64,000 nt of DNA, taken from Brachybacterium kimchii. GTDB taxonomy: Bacteria; Actinomycetota; Actinomycetes; Actinomycetales; Dermabacteraceae. Of this stretch, positions 53,628 to 61,755 are shown piece after piece. Position numbers and translations under genes: made by a program. Positions within the stretch are counted from its first letter, which is position 1. The number at the start of each line of letters is the position of its first letter. The notes beneath the pieces were generated by a model that saw nothing but the letters and a program-made list of their open reading frames with translations, was not told the DNA's origin and made no database searches. The stretch spans positions 1,674,001 through 1,738,000 of the forward strand of contig NZ_CP097218.1 of the NCBI RefSeq assembly GCF_023373525.1, given 5' to 3'.

Positions 53628-55250
53628 TCAGCGTCCTTCTCGGGGTCGGGTCGGGGCATCGTCCGGATCCTCGGGCGCGGCGTCGGACCCGGGGAGTCGT
53701 CGCCGCAGCTGCACGCGATCATCGAACGGAAGGACTGTATCGCCGATCGTCTGACCGGTCTCCGCGCCCTTGCCGGCCAGCAGGATGGTGTCGCCCACGT
53801 GGGCCAGCTCGCAGGCGAGGTCGATCGCGCGCTCGCGACCGGCGACGACGTGCACCTCGGCGGTGGTGTCCGCGGGGACGCCGGCGCGCACCTGCTCGCG
53901 GATGGAGGCGGGGTCCTCGCTGCGGGGGTTGTCGTCGGTGATGATCACGACATCGGCGAGGTCGGCGGCGACGGCCCCCATGTGGGGCCGCTTGCCGGCG
54001 TCGCGATCGCCGCCCGCGCCGATCACGGCGAGGAGCCGCCTGGTGCCCGGCACCGCGCGCAGGGTGGCGAGGGTCTTGGCGAGGGCGTCCTCGGTGTGGG
54101 AGAAGTCGACGACGCCGCGCACGGGCTCGTCGGCGACGAGCTCCATCCGCCCGGGCACACGGCCGGAGCTCGAGATCGCCTCTCGCACCTCGGGGCCGCT
54201 GCGGCCGACGGCCTCGAGCAGGAGCAGGACCGCGACGGTGTTGGCGACGTACGGCATGCCGGGGATCTGCGAGCGCAGGTCGTGGGTCGAGCCGTCGGCC
54301 TCGCGCACGCGAAGGGAGCTGCCGAAGGCACGCGGCTCGACCTGCTCGACCACGACGTCCGCGGAGCGGCCCGGGTCGGTGGTGAAGGTCGTGACAGGGA
54401 TGAGGGACTCGCGGGCGAGCCGCATGCCCCAGTCGTCATCCACGCAGACCACGCCGACGCGCGCGTGGGCGGGCGCGAACAGGGAGGCCTTGGCGTGGAA
54501 GTAGTCCTCCATCGTGGGATGGAAGTCCAGGTGGTCCTGGGAGAGGTTGGTGAAGGCGACCGCGTCGAAGGCGATCTCGTCGGCACGGTGGAGGACCATC
54601 GCGTGGCTCGAGACCTCCATGACGCACACCTGCACGCGGCTCTGGAGCATGCGCGCGAGGATGCCCTGGAGGTCCGGGGACTCCGGGGTCGTGCGCACGG
54701 TGGTGACCTCGGCGTCCTCTCCCCCGCCGTCGCGGTACTCGGTGCCGTTGGTGCCGATCACGCCGGCCGGGATCCCCAGGGAGAGCAGGGTGCGGTGCAG
54801 CATCGTCGCCACGGACGTCTTGCCGTTCGTCCCGGTGACGCCGATCATCGTGAGCCGCTGGGAGGGGTCGCCGTAGACGGCGGCCGCCGCGCGCGCGGTC
54901 GCGGCGCGGGGATCGTCCAGGACCAGGGCGACCAGGCCCGCGCGCACGCACTGCTGGGCGCCGGCGGGATCGGTGAGGGCCGCGAGCGCGCCCGAGCCCG
55001 CGGCCTGCGAGGCGAAGCGGGCGCCATGGGTGCGGGCCCCGGGCAGGGCGCAGTACAGATCGCCGGGCTCGACGCTGCGGGAGTCCAGGGTCGCGCCGGT
55101 CAGCTCGATCGCGTCGTCCCCGGGACCGACCACCTCCGCTCCGAGCAGTCGGGCGAGCTCGCCCGTCGTGATCCGCGGGGCCGCGGGGGCGTCTGCGCCG
55201 TCCTCGTCGCGCCGGGGCCGGGGCGGGACCGCGCGGGGATTTCCGCTCAC
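53628..55250 (-). CDS. murE: UDP-MurNAc-L-Ala-D-Glu:meso-DAP ligase MurE
   Basis: The 540-residue ligase adds the third stem residue. It has T-L-D-S-R-S-V-E-P-G-D-L (N-terminal UMP-binding), the ATP loop G-T-N-G-K-T (140-145), M-E-V-S-S-H, D-H-L-D-F-H and D-N-P-R (440-443). D-N-P-R is the motif associated with meso-diaminopimelate rather than lysine, matching the dap genes in the window. The start is GTG, in a GTGA overlap with pbpB. An about 25-residue Arg/Pro leader precedes the fold. Confidence 0.96.
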   Translation of the reverse strand: MSGNPRAVPPRPRRDEDGADAPAAPRITTGELARLLGAEVVGPGDDAIELTGATLDSRSVEPGDLYCALPGARTHGARFASQAAGSGALAALTDPAGAQQCVRAGLVALVLDDPRAATARAAAAVYGDPSQRLTMIGVTGTNGKTSVATMLHRTLLSLGIPAGVIGTNGTEYRDGGGEDAEVTTVRTTPESPDLQGILARMLQSRVQVCVMEVSSHAMVLHRADEIAFDAVAFTNLSQDHLDFHPTMEDYFHAKASLFAPAHARVGVVCVDDDWGMRLARESLIPVTTFTTDPGRSADVVVEQVEPRAFGSSLRVREADGSTHDLRSQIPGMPYVANTVAVLLLLEAVGRSGPEVREAISSSGRVPGRMELVADEPVRGVVDFSHTEDALAKTLATLRAVPGTRRLLAVIGAGGDRDAGKRPHMGAVAADLADVVIITDDNPRSEDPASIREQVRAGVPADTTAEVHVVAGRERAIDLACELAHVGDTILLAGKGAETGQTIGDTVLPFDDRVQLRRRLPGSDAAPEDPDDAPTRPREGR

Positions 55251-57097
55251 CACTCGTCCTCCAGGGTCTTGCCCTTCTTCCCGGTGGGCGCGATGCCCTG
55301 GGTCTGGAGGGTGTACTGCATGAGCTCGGAGAACGCGGGGGCGGCCGCCGTGTTGCCCGAGATGAAGGTCTTCAGCCCGTACACGAACACGCCGATGGCG
55401 ATCTCCGGGTCGTCGATGGGCGCCATCCCGATGAAGGACGCGGTGTAGCCGGCGCCGCTCTCGGCCGTGCCCGTCTTGCCGCCGACCGCGTAGTTCGGGA
55501 CGGCCGCATTGGACGCGGTGTCGTCGTCGATGTCGTTGTCCATCAGGTTGCGGATGGTCCGGGCGGTCTCGCTCGAGCACGCGCGCACGCCCTTGGCGGT
55601 GGTGGCCGCCGTGAGCGAGCCCTTCTCGTCGCGGGTGCCCGCCACGATCGTGGGCTGCATGCGCACGCCGTCGTTGCCGAAGGCGCCGATGGCGGCGGTC
55701 ATCTGGATGGGGGTCACGGAGTACCCCTGGCCGAAGGCGATCGTGAAGCGCAGGCGACCGGCCCAGTCGGCGACGGGGTGCAGGATGCCCGAGGACTCCC
55801 CGGGCAGGCCGATGCCGGTCTTCTCGCCGATCCCGAAGGCCTTGAGGGTCGCGTAGCGCTGCTTGTCGGAGACGGTCTTGGAGATCTGCACGGTGCCCAC
55901 GTTCGAGCTGTTCTTCAGCACGCCCGCCAGGGTGAGGTGCTGGGTCTCGTGCGGGTGGGAGTCCTTGATGCGGTTGCCGTCGAAGTCCATCGTGTAGGGC
56001 ACGGTGTACCGGGAGGACGGCGTGACCTTCTTGTGCTCGAGAGCGCAGGCGACGGTGAGCAGCTTGCCCGTCGAGCCCGGCTCGAACACGTTGGACAGCG
56101 ACTGGTTGCCCAGGTACTCCGGGTCGGTCTTGCCGGGCTTGTTGGGGTCGAAGGTCGGGTAGTCGGCGAGGGCGAGCAGCTCGCCGGTGCGGACGTTGTA
56201 GATGACCGCGCTGCCGGCGTCGGCCCCGAACTTCTTCACGGTCTCGGCGAGGACCTGCTGGGACTTCCACTGCAGGTTCTCGTCGATCGTGAGGACGAGG
56301 TCGTCACCGTCGACGGCCTCCTCGGTGGTCTGCTTGCCGGTGGGGATGACCTGGCCGCCGGCGCCGCGCTCATAGCGCACCTTGCCGTTCCTGCCGCGCA
56401 GGTTCTTGTCGTACTTGTACTCGGCCCCGGCGAGCGCCGTGCCGTCGCCGCCCATGAAGCCGATGACGTTGGCGCCGATCTCCCCGGCCGGGTAGATGCG
56501 CTCGGAGACGCGGTCGGAGCCGATCCCGGGGATCTCCTGCGAGATGACGGCTTCGCGCACGTCGGGCTCGACGTTCTTGCGCAGGTAGAGGAAGCCGCGC
56601 TTGCCCGTGAGGGTCTTCTCGAGATCGTCGACGTCCTCGTCCAGCAGCGGGGAGAGCACCTTGGCGGCGGCCTTCACGCCCGTGCCCAGGTCCTTGTCCT
56701 TGGGCTTGAAGTCGCCGACCTGCAGCTGGTTGACCCAGAGGTCGTAGCGCTCGACGCTGCGCGCGAGCACCGCGCCGTTGCGATCGACGATCTCGCCGCG
56801 CAGGGCGGTGATGGTGCGATCGGTGGTGCGCTGGTCGACGGCCTCCGCGGCGCGAGCGCTCGCGTCCAGACCCTGCACCCACACCAGCCGACCCCCGAGC
56901 GTGACGGCGCCCGCGCCCATGAGGGTGAGCATGAGACGGCGGCGCATCATCGGCTCGCCCACGCGCGGCGCCGGGATCACCGGATGGGCGGCGCGGGTCT
57001 GCCGACGTCGGGGCGACGCCGAGCCGCGCGCCGATCCGGACGACGCGCGCGAGGACGAGGAGCCCGAACGTCCTCGGTCACGGGAGTTCGAGGCCAT
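55247..57097 (-). CDS. ftsI: Septal penicillin-binding protein (FtsI/PbpB)
   Basis: The 616-residue class B PBP has one membrane helix (about 55-75), a dimerisation domain starting at R-G-E-I-V-D-R-N-G (about 100), and the transpeptidase domain with S-T-G-K (catalytic Ser342, Lys345), S-S-N (397-399) and K-T-G-T (541-544). It cross-links septal peptidoglycan and partners FtsW. The first 50 residues are Ser/Arg-rich and basic, more so than in most homologues. ftsL ends 3 nt upstream. Confidence 0.97.
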   Translation of the reverse strand: MASNSRDRGRSGSSSSRASSGSARGSASPRRRQTRAAHPVIPAPRVGEPMMRRRLMLTLMGAGAVTLGGRLVWVQGLDASARAAEAVDQRTTDRTITALRGEIVDRNGAVLARSVERYDLWVNQLQVGDFKPKDKDLGTGVKAAAKVLSPLLDEDVDDLEKTLTGKRGFLYLRKNVEPDVREAVISQEIPGIGSDRVSERIYPAGEIGANVIGFMGGDGTALAGAEYKYDKNLRGRNGKVRYERGAGGQVIPTGKQTTEEAVDGDDLVLTIDENLQWKSQQVLAETVKKFGADAGSAVIYNVRTGELLALADYPTFDPNKPGKTDPEYLGNQSLSNVFEPGSTGKLLTVACALEHKKVTPSSRYTVPYTMDFDGNRIKDSHPHETQHLTLAGVLKNSSNVGTVQISKTVSDKQRYATLKAFGIGEKTGIGLPGESSGILHPVADWAGRLRFTIAFGQGYSVTPIQMTAAIGAFGNDGVRMQPTIVAGTRDEKGSLTAATTAKGVRACSSETARTIRNLMDNDIDDDTASNAAVPNYAVGGKTGTAESGAGYTASFIGMAPIDDPEIAIGVFVYGLKTFISGNTAAAPAFSELMQYTLQTQGIAPTGKKGKTLEDEW

Positions 57098-57100
57098 CGA

Positions 57101-57595
57101 TCAGTCCCCCTCGTTGCCCATTCCGTGGTACGTCTCCGCGTCCTCGTAGATCGAGGCCGCGGGGATCGAGGACGATTCTGCCCCTGAGGCGCCCTGGACC
57201 GTCTGCGCCTCGCCGACGACCTTGCCACTTCCCAGATCGATGTAGCCCGGGTCCCCGGCCTGGACCATGCCCAGATCCTTCGCGCGCTTGCCGAGCTCCT
57301 GGGGAGTGCTCAGCTCGTCCTCCTGCTCCTGCAGCCCCTGGGACTGCTCGGTGAGCTTCTGGGAGGTGGATTGGAGACGAGTGATCTCGTAGCTCGTGTC
57401 GGACATCTGGATGTTCAGGAACAGCACCGCGGCGAGGGTGACCACGGCGATCAGGGTGCACAGGATCGCGAACGGGAGCGGGCTGCGGCGCGTCGACGGC
57501 GCGGCGACCACCGCGAGGCGGGGCCTGGCGGAGGCGCGGGCGACGGGTCGCGCGGCGCGGCGGGGTGCGACGCGGGGTGCGGTGCTGATGGCCAT
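57101..57595 (-). CDS. ftsL: FtsL-like division protein
   Basis: The 164-residue protein occupies the ftsL position between rsmH and pbpB and has the expected topology: a basic, Arg/Pro/Ala-rich cytoplasmic N-terminus, one helix at about residues 42-62, then a coiled coil (L-Q-S-T-S-Q-K-L-T-E-Q-S-Q-G-L-Q-E-Q) and a short extracytoplasmic tail. FtsL bridges FtsQ to FtsW-PbpB. Sequence similarity in this family is weak, so the call rests on context and topology. A weak GGAACG lies before the ATG. Confidence 0.85.
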   Translation of the reverse strand: MAISTAPRVAPRRAARPVARASARPRLAVVAAPSTRRSPLPFAILCTLIAVVTLAAVLFLNIQMSDTSYEITRLQSTSQKLTEQSQGLQEQEDELSTPQELGKRAKDLGMVQAGDPGYIDLGSGKVVGEAQTVQGASGAESSSIPAASIYEDAETYHGMGNEGD

Positions 57596-57622
57596 GATGC
57601 GTTCCGATTCGTCGGTCGTTCG

Positions 57623-58606
57623 TCAGTGTGCGGGTCGGAGGCGCTCGGCGGCGCGCAGGCGCACCGAGGCGGAGCGGGCATTGGACTCGCGCTCGGCCTC
57701 GTCGGCCTGGAGCGCGCCGCGCGTGAGCGCGGCGAAGGTGGGCTTGTGCTCCTCGAGCTCGAAGGGCAGGTCCGGCGGCGCCGAGGAGCGGGTGCGACGG
57801 GCCAGGGCCGTCTTCACGAGCCGGTCCTCGCCCGAGTGGTAGGACTCGACGACCACGCGGCCGCCGACGCCGACGGAGTCCAGCGCCCCGTCGATCGCAC
57901 GGGCGAGGATCGCGAGCTCGTCGTTCACGGCGATCCGCAGGGCCTGGAAGGAGCGCTTGGCGGGGTGGCCGCCGTGGGCGCGGGAGGCCGCAGGGATCGC
58001 ACGGTCCAGGAGGTCGACGAGCTCTCCGCTGCGCTCCAGCGGGTGCTCGGCGCGCTCGGCGACGATGCGGCGCGCGATGCGCGGGGCGAAGCGCTCGTCG
58101 CCGTACTCCCGCAGGATGCGGGCGAGCTCCTTCTCGTCGAGATCGCGCAGCAGGTCGGCAGCGGTGGGGCCTCCCGAGGCGGGGTCCATGCGCATGTCCA
58201 GGGGCGCATCGGCCGCATAGGAGAAGCCGCGCTCGGAGGTGTCGATCTGGAAGCTCGAGAGCCCCAGGTCCATCATCACGGCCGACGCGGTCAGCCCACG
58301 CTCGGCGAGGACCTCGGGGATCGCGTCGTACGTGGCGTGCACGAGGTCGATGCGGTCGGCGAACCCCTCCTGCGCGAGGCGCTCGCGGGCGAGCTCGAGG
58401 GCGGCGGTGTCACGGTCGATGCCGATCAGGCGGGAGTGCGGGCAGGCGGCGAGCACGGCGCTCGCGTGGCCGCCCATCCCGAGCGTCGCGTCCACGTAGA
58501 CGGAGCCCGGCCCGGCGAGAGCCGGGGCGAGGAGATCGACGCACGCCTGCAGCATGACGGGAGCGTGGCGGTCCTGGGCCCGGACCGGATGCTGGTTCTC
58601 GTCCAT
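57623..58606 (-). CDS. rsmH: 16S rRNA m4C1402 methyltransferase RsmH (MraW)
   Basis: The 327-residue enzyme methylates N4 of C1402 in the 16S rRNA P site. It shows the SAM-binding loop D-A-T-L-G-M-G-G-H-A, the L-I-G-I-D-R-D segment, M-D-L-G-L-S-S-F-Q and the E-S-Y-H-S-G-E-D-R-L-V-K motif that closes the fold. GGAGAGG lies about 8 nt before the ATG at 58604-58606. A hairpin in the 162-nt gap to mraZ may attenuate readthrough. Confidence 0.96.
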   Translation of the reverse strand: MDENQHPVRAQDRHAPVMLQACVDLLAPALAGPGSVYVDATLGMGGHASAVLAACPHSRLIGIDRDTAALELARERLAQEGFADRIDLVHATYDAIPEVLAERGLTASAVMMDLGLSSFQIDTSERGFSYAADAPLDMRMDPASGGPTAADLLRDLDEKELARILREYGDERFAPRIARRIVAERAEHPLERSGELVDLLDRAIPAASRAHGGHPAKRSFQALRIAVNDELAILARAIDGALDSVGVGGRVVVESYHSGEDRLVKTALARRTRSSAPPDLPFELEEHKPTFAALTRGALQADEAERESNARSASVRLRAAERLRPAH

Positions 58607-58692
58607 GCCACCGCCTCTCCTGCGTGATGCGTGCTTCTCGATCGTCGTGGTGCGGCATCGCGTGCTGCTCGTGGTGCCGTCCGGCGGGATTC

Positions 58693-58746
58693 CTCGTCGC
58701 TCCCGACCCGCCACCGGGGAAGTTGCGTCGGGGCGGGAGCGACGAG
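58693..58746 (-). terminator. Hairpin between mraZ and rsmH
   Basis: Arms 58693-58705 and 58734-58746 form a perfect 13-bp stem; the 28-nt loop can pair further (CCCGCC with GGCGGG). It lies about 20 nt after the mraZ stop, an intra-operon position expected for an attenuator. Confidence 0.6.
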
Positions 58747-58768
58747 AGGTCTCGCGGGACGGAGTCCC

Positions 58769-59200
58769 TCAGAACAGGCCCGGGACCACCGACTCGGCGG
58801 TCTGGGCGAAGCCCTCCTCCTTCTGCTCGAGGTAGGTCTCCCACGCGGGGAGCGACCAGACCTCGAGACGGTCCAGAGCGCCGATCACGGCGCATTCCCG
58901 GTCCAGGCCCGCATAGGTGCGCAGCTGGCCGGGGATCGTGATGCGGCCCTGCTTGTCCGGGATGACGTCCTCCGCCCCGGAGAGCAGCACACGCAGGTAG
59001 TCGCGCGTGCGCTGATCCGTGGTCGGAGCCCGCCTGGCCTCCTCGAGCTTCTGGCGGAACTCGGCCAGGGGGTACACCGCGATGCAGTGCTCCTGTCCCC
59101 GAGTCATCACCAGGCCCGAGGCGAGCTCGTCCCGGAACTTCGCGGGAAAGATCAGGCGGCCCTTGTCGTCGAGCTTGGGCGTGAAGGTTCCGAGGAACAT
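58769..59200 (-). CDS. mraZ: Transcriptional regulator MraZ
   Basis: The 143-residue protein contains two SpoVT/AbrB-like modules, seen as the tandem D-D-K-G-R-L-I-F-P and D-K-Q-G-R-I-T-I-P motifs with their following hydrophobic turns. MraZ forms rings and binds GTGGG-type repeats upstream of its own operon. The ATG follows GAAAGGGGG by about 6 nt. It heads the dcw operon; its own operator lies at 59247-59272. Confidence 0.96.
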   Translation of the reverse strand: MFLGTFTPKLDDKGRLIFPAKFRDELASGLVMTRGQEHCIAVYPLAEFRQKLEEARRAPTTDQRTRDYLRVLLSGAEDVIPDKQGRITIPGQLRTYAGLDRECAVIGALDRLEVWSLPAWETYLEQKEEGFAQTAESVVPGLF

Positions 59201-59246
59201 CCGCGCCCCCTTTCTCGACGAGGGATCACCATCTCCCTCCTGCACG

Positions 59247-59284
59247 CCCCACTTTACCCCACAACTCACCACATCCCGCTACCC
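59247..59284 (-). promoter_or_regulatory. MraZ operator overlapping the dcw promoter
   Basis: On the minus strand, GTGG-containing hexamers recur every 10 bp (59247-59252, 59257-59262, 59267-59272; a degenerate fourth near 59277). The -10 box TAAAGT (59251-59256) lies between the first two, so MraZ binding would block polymerase. The leader to mraZ is about 45 nt. The direct-repeat, 10-bp pattern is what is known for MraZ sites. Confidence 0.7.
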
Positions 59285-59803
59285 ATTCGCCGAATCCACC
59301 ACGGATCCGCAGTATCAGAGCAGGTCAGAAGGGTGGAGCGGGGTGGAGTGGAATCGTGCGGCCGAGCCGCTCCGGGGCGTGTCCGTGCCTGGCGAGGCCA
59401 TCGGACCCTGGGAGTGCGTTCAGCAAGCGCGCAGGTCACTGCCCCGGTGCGGCCTGCGATCGGAGGCCGGGGCACACTCGGGACCGTGCGTGGGGCGAAG
59501 TGGAGGGACCCCGGGGAGCGGAGTGGAGGAGTCCGCGGGGAGCGCAGTGGAGGCGCGCGGCGAACGGGGCGGTCACGCGCAGCGAAGGGACGCGATCACG
59601 CGAGGCGGAGAGGCGCGGTCGTACGGGGCGGAGGGAGGCGGCGGAGCGCCGAGGAGGAGCCCGCGGGGCGGGCACGCACGCTCACCGAGGGGCCCGTGCC
59701 CCGGTGCCCAGTGGCAGGGCCCGGACAGACGACGACCCCGGGCCGAGGGCTCGGGGTCGTGGGTTGGTGAAGCGGTGGTGCGGCGTGGAGGAGAGCGGAG
59801 CGC
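59285..59803. other. Repeat-rich non-coding region upstream of mraZ
   Basis: This region of about 520 nt holds no credible gene. It has two GTGGAG hexamers 10 bp apart on the plus strand (59333 and 59343), degenerate GGAGCGNAGTGGAGG-like units near 59500-59560, decayed GC-rich copies to about 59650, and a hairpin at 59732-59760 near the DUF3040 3' end. Confidence 0.6.
59732..59760 (-). terminator. Hairpin downstream of the DUF3040 gene
   Basis: ACGACCCCG (59732-59740) pairs with CGGGGTCGT (59752-59760), and the 11-nt loop can extend the pairing. It is about 45 nt after the stop of the minus-strand gene. Confidence 0.6.
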
Positions 59804-60202
59804 TCAGCCCCGGGGGTCGTCCCCCGAGCGCTTCTCCCAGCGCTCCTCCATGCGGCGCATGAAATCGCTGCCGCCGTTCTCGGGCTGCCGGGGCTGCTCG
59901 CCCCCGTCGCCCTGATCGGCGGCCGGGCCTCCCGGGCGGCTGCGCGGCGAGGTCACGGCGTAGACGGCTCCGGCGAGCATCAGCAGGAAGGCCAGGACGC
60001 CGAGCCAGATGAAGTTCAGGGAGACCCCGAGCACGAGGACGCCGAGTCCGACGACGACTCCGGCGAGGCCGAGGACGATGCGCCGGCGGTCGCGACGGTC
60101 CTGGGCGCCGGAGCGGAAGGCGCGGGCGAGCCGGGGATCGTCGGCGAAGAGCTGACGCTCCATCTCATCGAGCATCTTCTGCTCGTGCTCCGAAAGCGGC
60201 AT
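59804..60202 (-). CDS. DUF3040 membrane protein
   Basis: The 132-residue protein begins M-P-L-S-E-H-E-Q-K-M-L-D-E-M-E-R-Q-L, the diagnostic start of the actinobacterial DUF3040 family, followed by D-D-P-R-L-A-R-A-F and two adjacent hydrophobic helices (about residues 45-90). The tail is Pro/Gly/Asp-rich and disordered. The function of the family is unknown; it is conserved next to the dcw operon in many actinobacteria. GGAG lies about 8 nt before the ATG, and a TATCCT -10 box lies near 60291. Confidence 0.9.
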   Translation of the reverse strand: MPLSEHEQKMLDEMERQLFADDPRLARAFRSGAQDRRDRRRIVLGLAGVVVGLGVLVLGVSLNFIWLGVLAFLLMLAGAVYAVTSPRSRPGGPAADQGDGGEQPRQPENGGSDFMRRMEERWEKRSGDDPRG

Positions 60203-60290
60203 CGTTCCGGCTCCTTGTCCCGTGCCGTGTTCCCTGCGGCTGAACGCGATCGACGTGGGCGGCTCGAGCCCCATCGTCGATCCACTAAGG

Positions 60291-60296
60291 ATACTG
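60291..60296 (-). promoter_or_regulatory. -10 box TATCCT of the DUF3040 gene
   Basis: TATCCT on the minus strand would start transcription near 60283, leaving a leader of about 80 nt with a ribosome site. The -35 region is weak. Confidence 0.45.
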
Positions 60297-60348
60297 CCGC
60301 CCGCTGGAGATTGGGAACTCGTCGGCCCAACGCCTGACACTCTCCCTC

Positions 60349-61584
60349 TCACGTCCCGGACGCGTCGTCCCGGGGTCCGTCCTGCTGCGCTCCGTCCGAC
60401 GGGGTTCCGTCCGGCGCACGGAGGGTCGATCCGCGGGAGAGGCTTCCCGAGCCGAAGCGGTCGCGGGCGCGGTCCATCGCGCTCTCAAGGCCCTGCCACC
60501 CGGTTCCGCGGCCGGAGAGCTCGGCCGCCGCGGGCTGGGCGCTGGTCTCCTGCAGGCGCTCCGCCCGCACCCCGGCCAGACGCACCGCCGGCATCCGGGG
60601 CACCTCCCTCTCCCAGAGGGCGACCACGTGCTCGCGAAGCCGCTCCCCGCTCGCCGTCGGCTGGTCCATCGTGGCCGAGCGGGTGATGGTGGTGCCGTCC
60701 GGTGAACGGAGCTTGACGGAGACGGCGCGCGCGGCGAGATGGCTGCGGCGCAGGCTGTGGGAGACCTCGTCGGCCATGAGGGTGAGGCGGCGACGCACCT
60801 CGGCGGGGTCCACGAGGTCCTCCTCGTAGGTGCGTTCGGTGCCGACGCTGCGATCGCGCACCCGTGTGCCCAGCCCTGTGCGGTCCTCCCCCGCCGCGAG
60901 CCGCGCGATCATGGGCGCCTGGGGGCCGACGGCCCGACGCAGCGCCCCCGCGGGGATGTCGCGCAGCTGGCCGACGGTGCGCACCCCGAGCCGTTCGAGG
61001 GCCTGCTGCGCCTTGGGACCGACGCCCGAGATGACGCCCACGGGCAGCGGCGAGAGGAAGGCGGCGGTCTGCTCGGACGGGACGATCAGCATGCCGTCGG
61101 GCTTGGCGCGGGCGGACGCGATCTTCGCGACCGCCCGGGACACGGACCCTCCGACGCTGCTGGGCAGGTCGAGCTCCTCGCGGATGCGGGTGCGCAGGCG
61201 CTGGGCGATCTGCTCGGACGACCCGAACAGGCGGCGGGCGCCGGAGATGTCGAGGAAGGCCTCGTCGACGCTGATCTGCTCGATCGCGGGTGTCACCTCC
61301 CGGAGAAGGTCCATGACCTGCGCGGAGACCTCGCGGTAGCGGTCGATGCGCGGCGGAACGATGACCAGGTCCCGTGCGAGGCGGCGGGCGGTGACCATCG
61401 GCATGGCGGAGCGGATGCCGCGCTCGCGCGCCGGATAACTCGCCGCGGCGACGACGCCGCGCGATCCCGCTCCTCCGACGACGACGGGCAGACCCCGCAG
61501 GGCGGGGTCGTCGCGGATCTCGATGGAGGCGAAGAAGGCATCCATGTCCAGGTGCAGGATCGTGCAGCCCTCCGTGCCCGACAT
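60349..61584 (-). CDS. dinB: DNA polymerase IV (DinB)
   Basis: The 411-residue Y-family polymerase has the catalytic I-L-H-L-D-M-D-A-F-F-A-S (first acidic residues) and S-V-D-E-A-F-L-D (second), and the G-V-G-P-K-A thumb motif. It bypasses damaged bases at the cost of fidelity. I chose the ATG at 61582-61584 because GGAGGGAGCG lies about 5 nt upstream; an earlier ATG at 61641 would add 19 Arg/Ala/Gly-rich residues and sits on the predicted -10 box. The C-terminal about 35 residues are low complexity. Confidence 0.94.
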   Translation of the reverse strand: MSGTEGCTILHLDMDAFFASIEIRDDPALRGLPVVVGGAGSRGVVAAASYPARERGIRSAMPMVTARRLARDLVIVPPRIDRYREVSAQVMDLLREVTPAIEQISVDEAFLDISGARRLFGSSEQIAQRLRTRIREELDLPSSVGGSVSRAVAKIASARAKPDGMLIVPSEQTAAFLSPLPVGVISGVGPKAQQALERLGVRTVGQLRDIPAGALRRAVGPQAPMIARLAAGEDRTGLGTRVRDRSVGTERTYEEDLVDPAEVRRRLTLMADEVSHSLRRSHLAARAVSVKLRSPDGTTITRSATMDQPTASGERLREHVVALWEREVPRMPAVRLAGVRAERLQETSAQPAAAELSGRGTGWQGLESAMDRARDRFGSGSLSRGSTLRAPDGTPSDGAQQDGPRDDASGT

Positions 61585-61639
61585 CCGCGCTCCCTCCGCT
61601 GCTCCTCCCCCGGGCCGCGCGCGCGGGCCGGAGCGCACC

Positions 61640-61645
61640 ATGCTA
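61640..61645 (-). promoter_or_regulatory. -10 box TAGCAT of dinB
   Basis: TAGCAT would start transcription near 61633, giving a leader of about 50 nt that contains the GGAGGGAG ribosome site. No LexA-box is visible in the gap, so SOS control is not supported. Confidence 0.4.
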
Positions 61646-61755
61646 GTCGGGTCCCGGAGGAGCCATCGGACCGGGCTCCCCGATCGACGCGAGCGGGCCC
61701 GGACACCGTGGCCGCCGACGGCGCGGACCGCACCGGCCGTGCCGGATCCCCGACC

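Noticed and set aside
61585..61641. Earlier dinB start at 61641.
   Set aside because: That ATG lies on the predicted -10 box and lacks a ribosome site; the ATG at 61584 has a strong one.
60203..61755. LexA/SOS box upstream of dinB.
   Set aside because: No recognisable actinobacterial LexA palindrome (GAAC-type or TTCG-type dyad) is visible near the dinB promoter.
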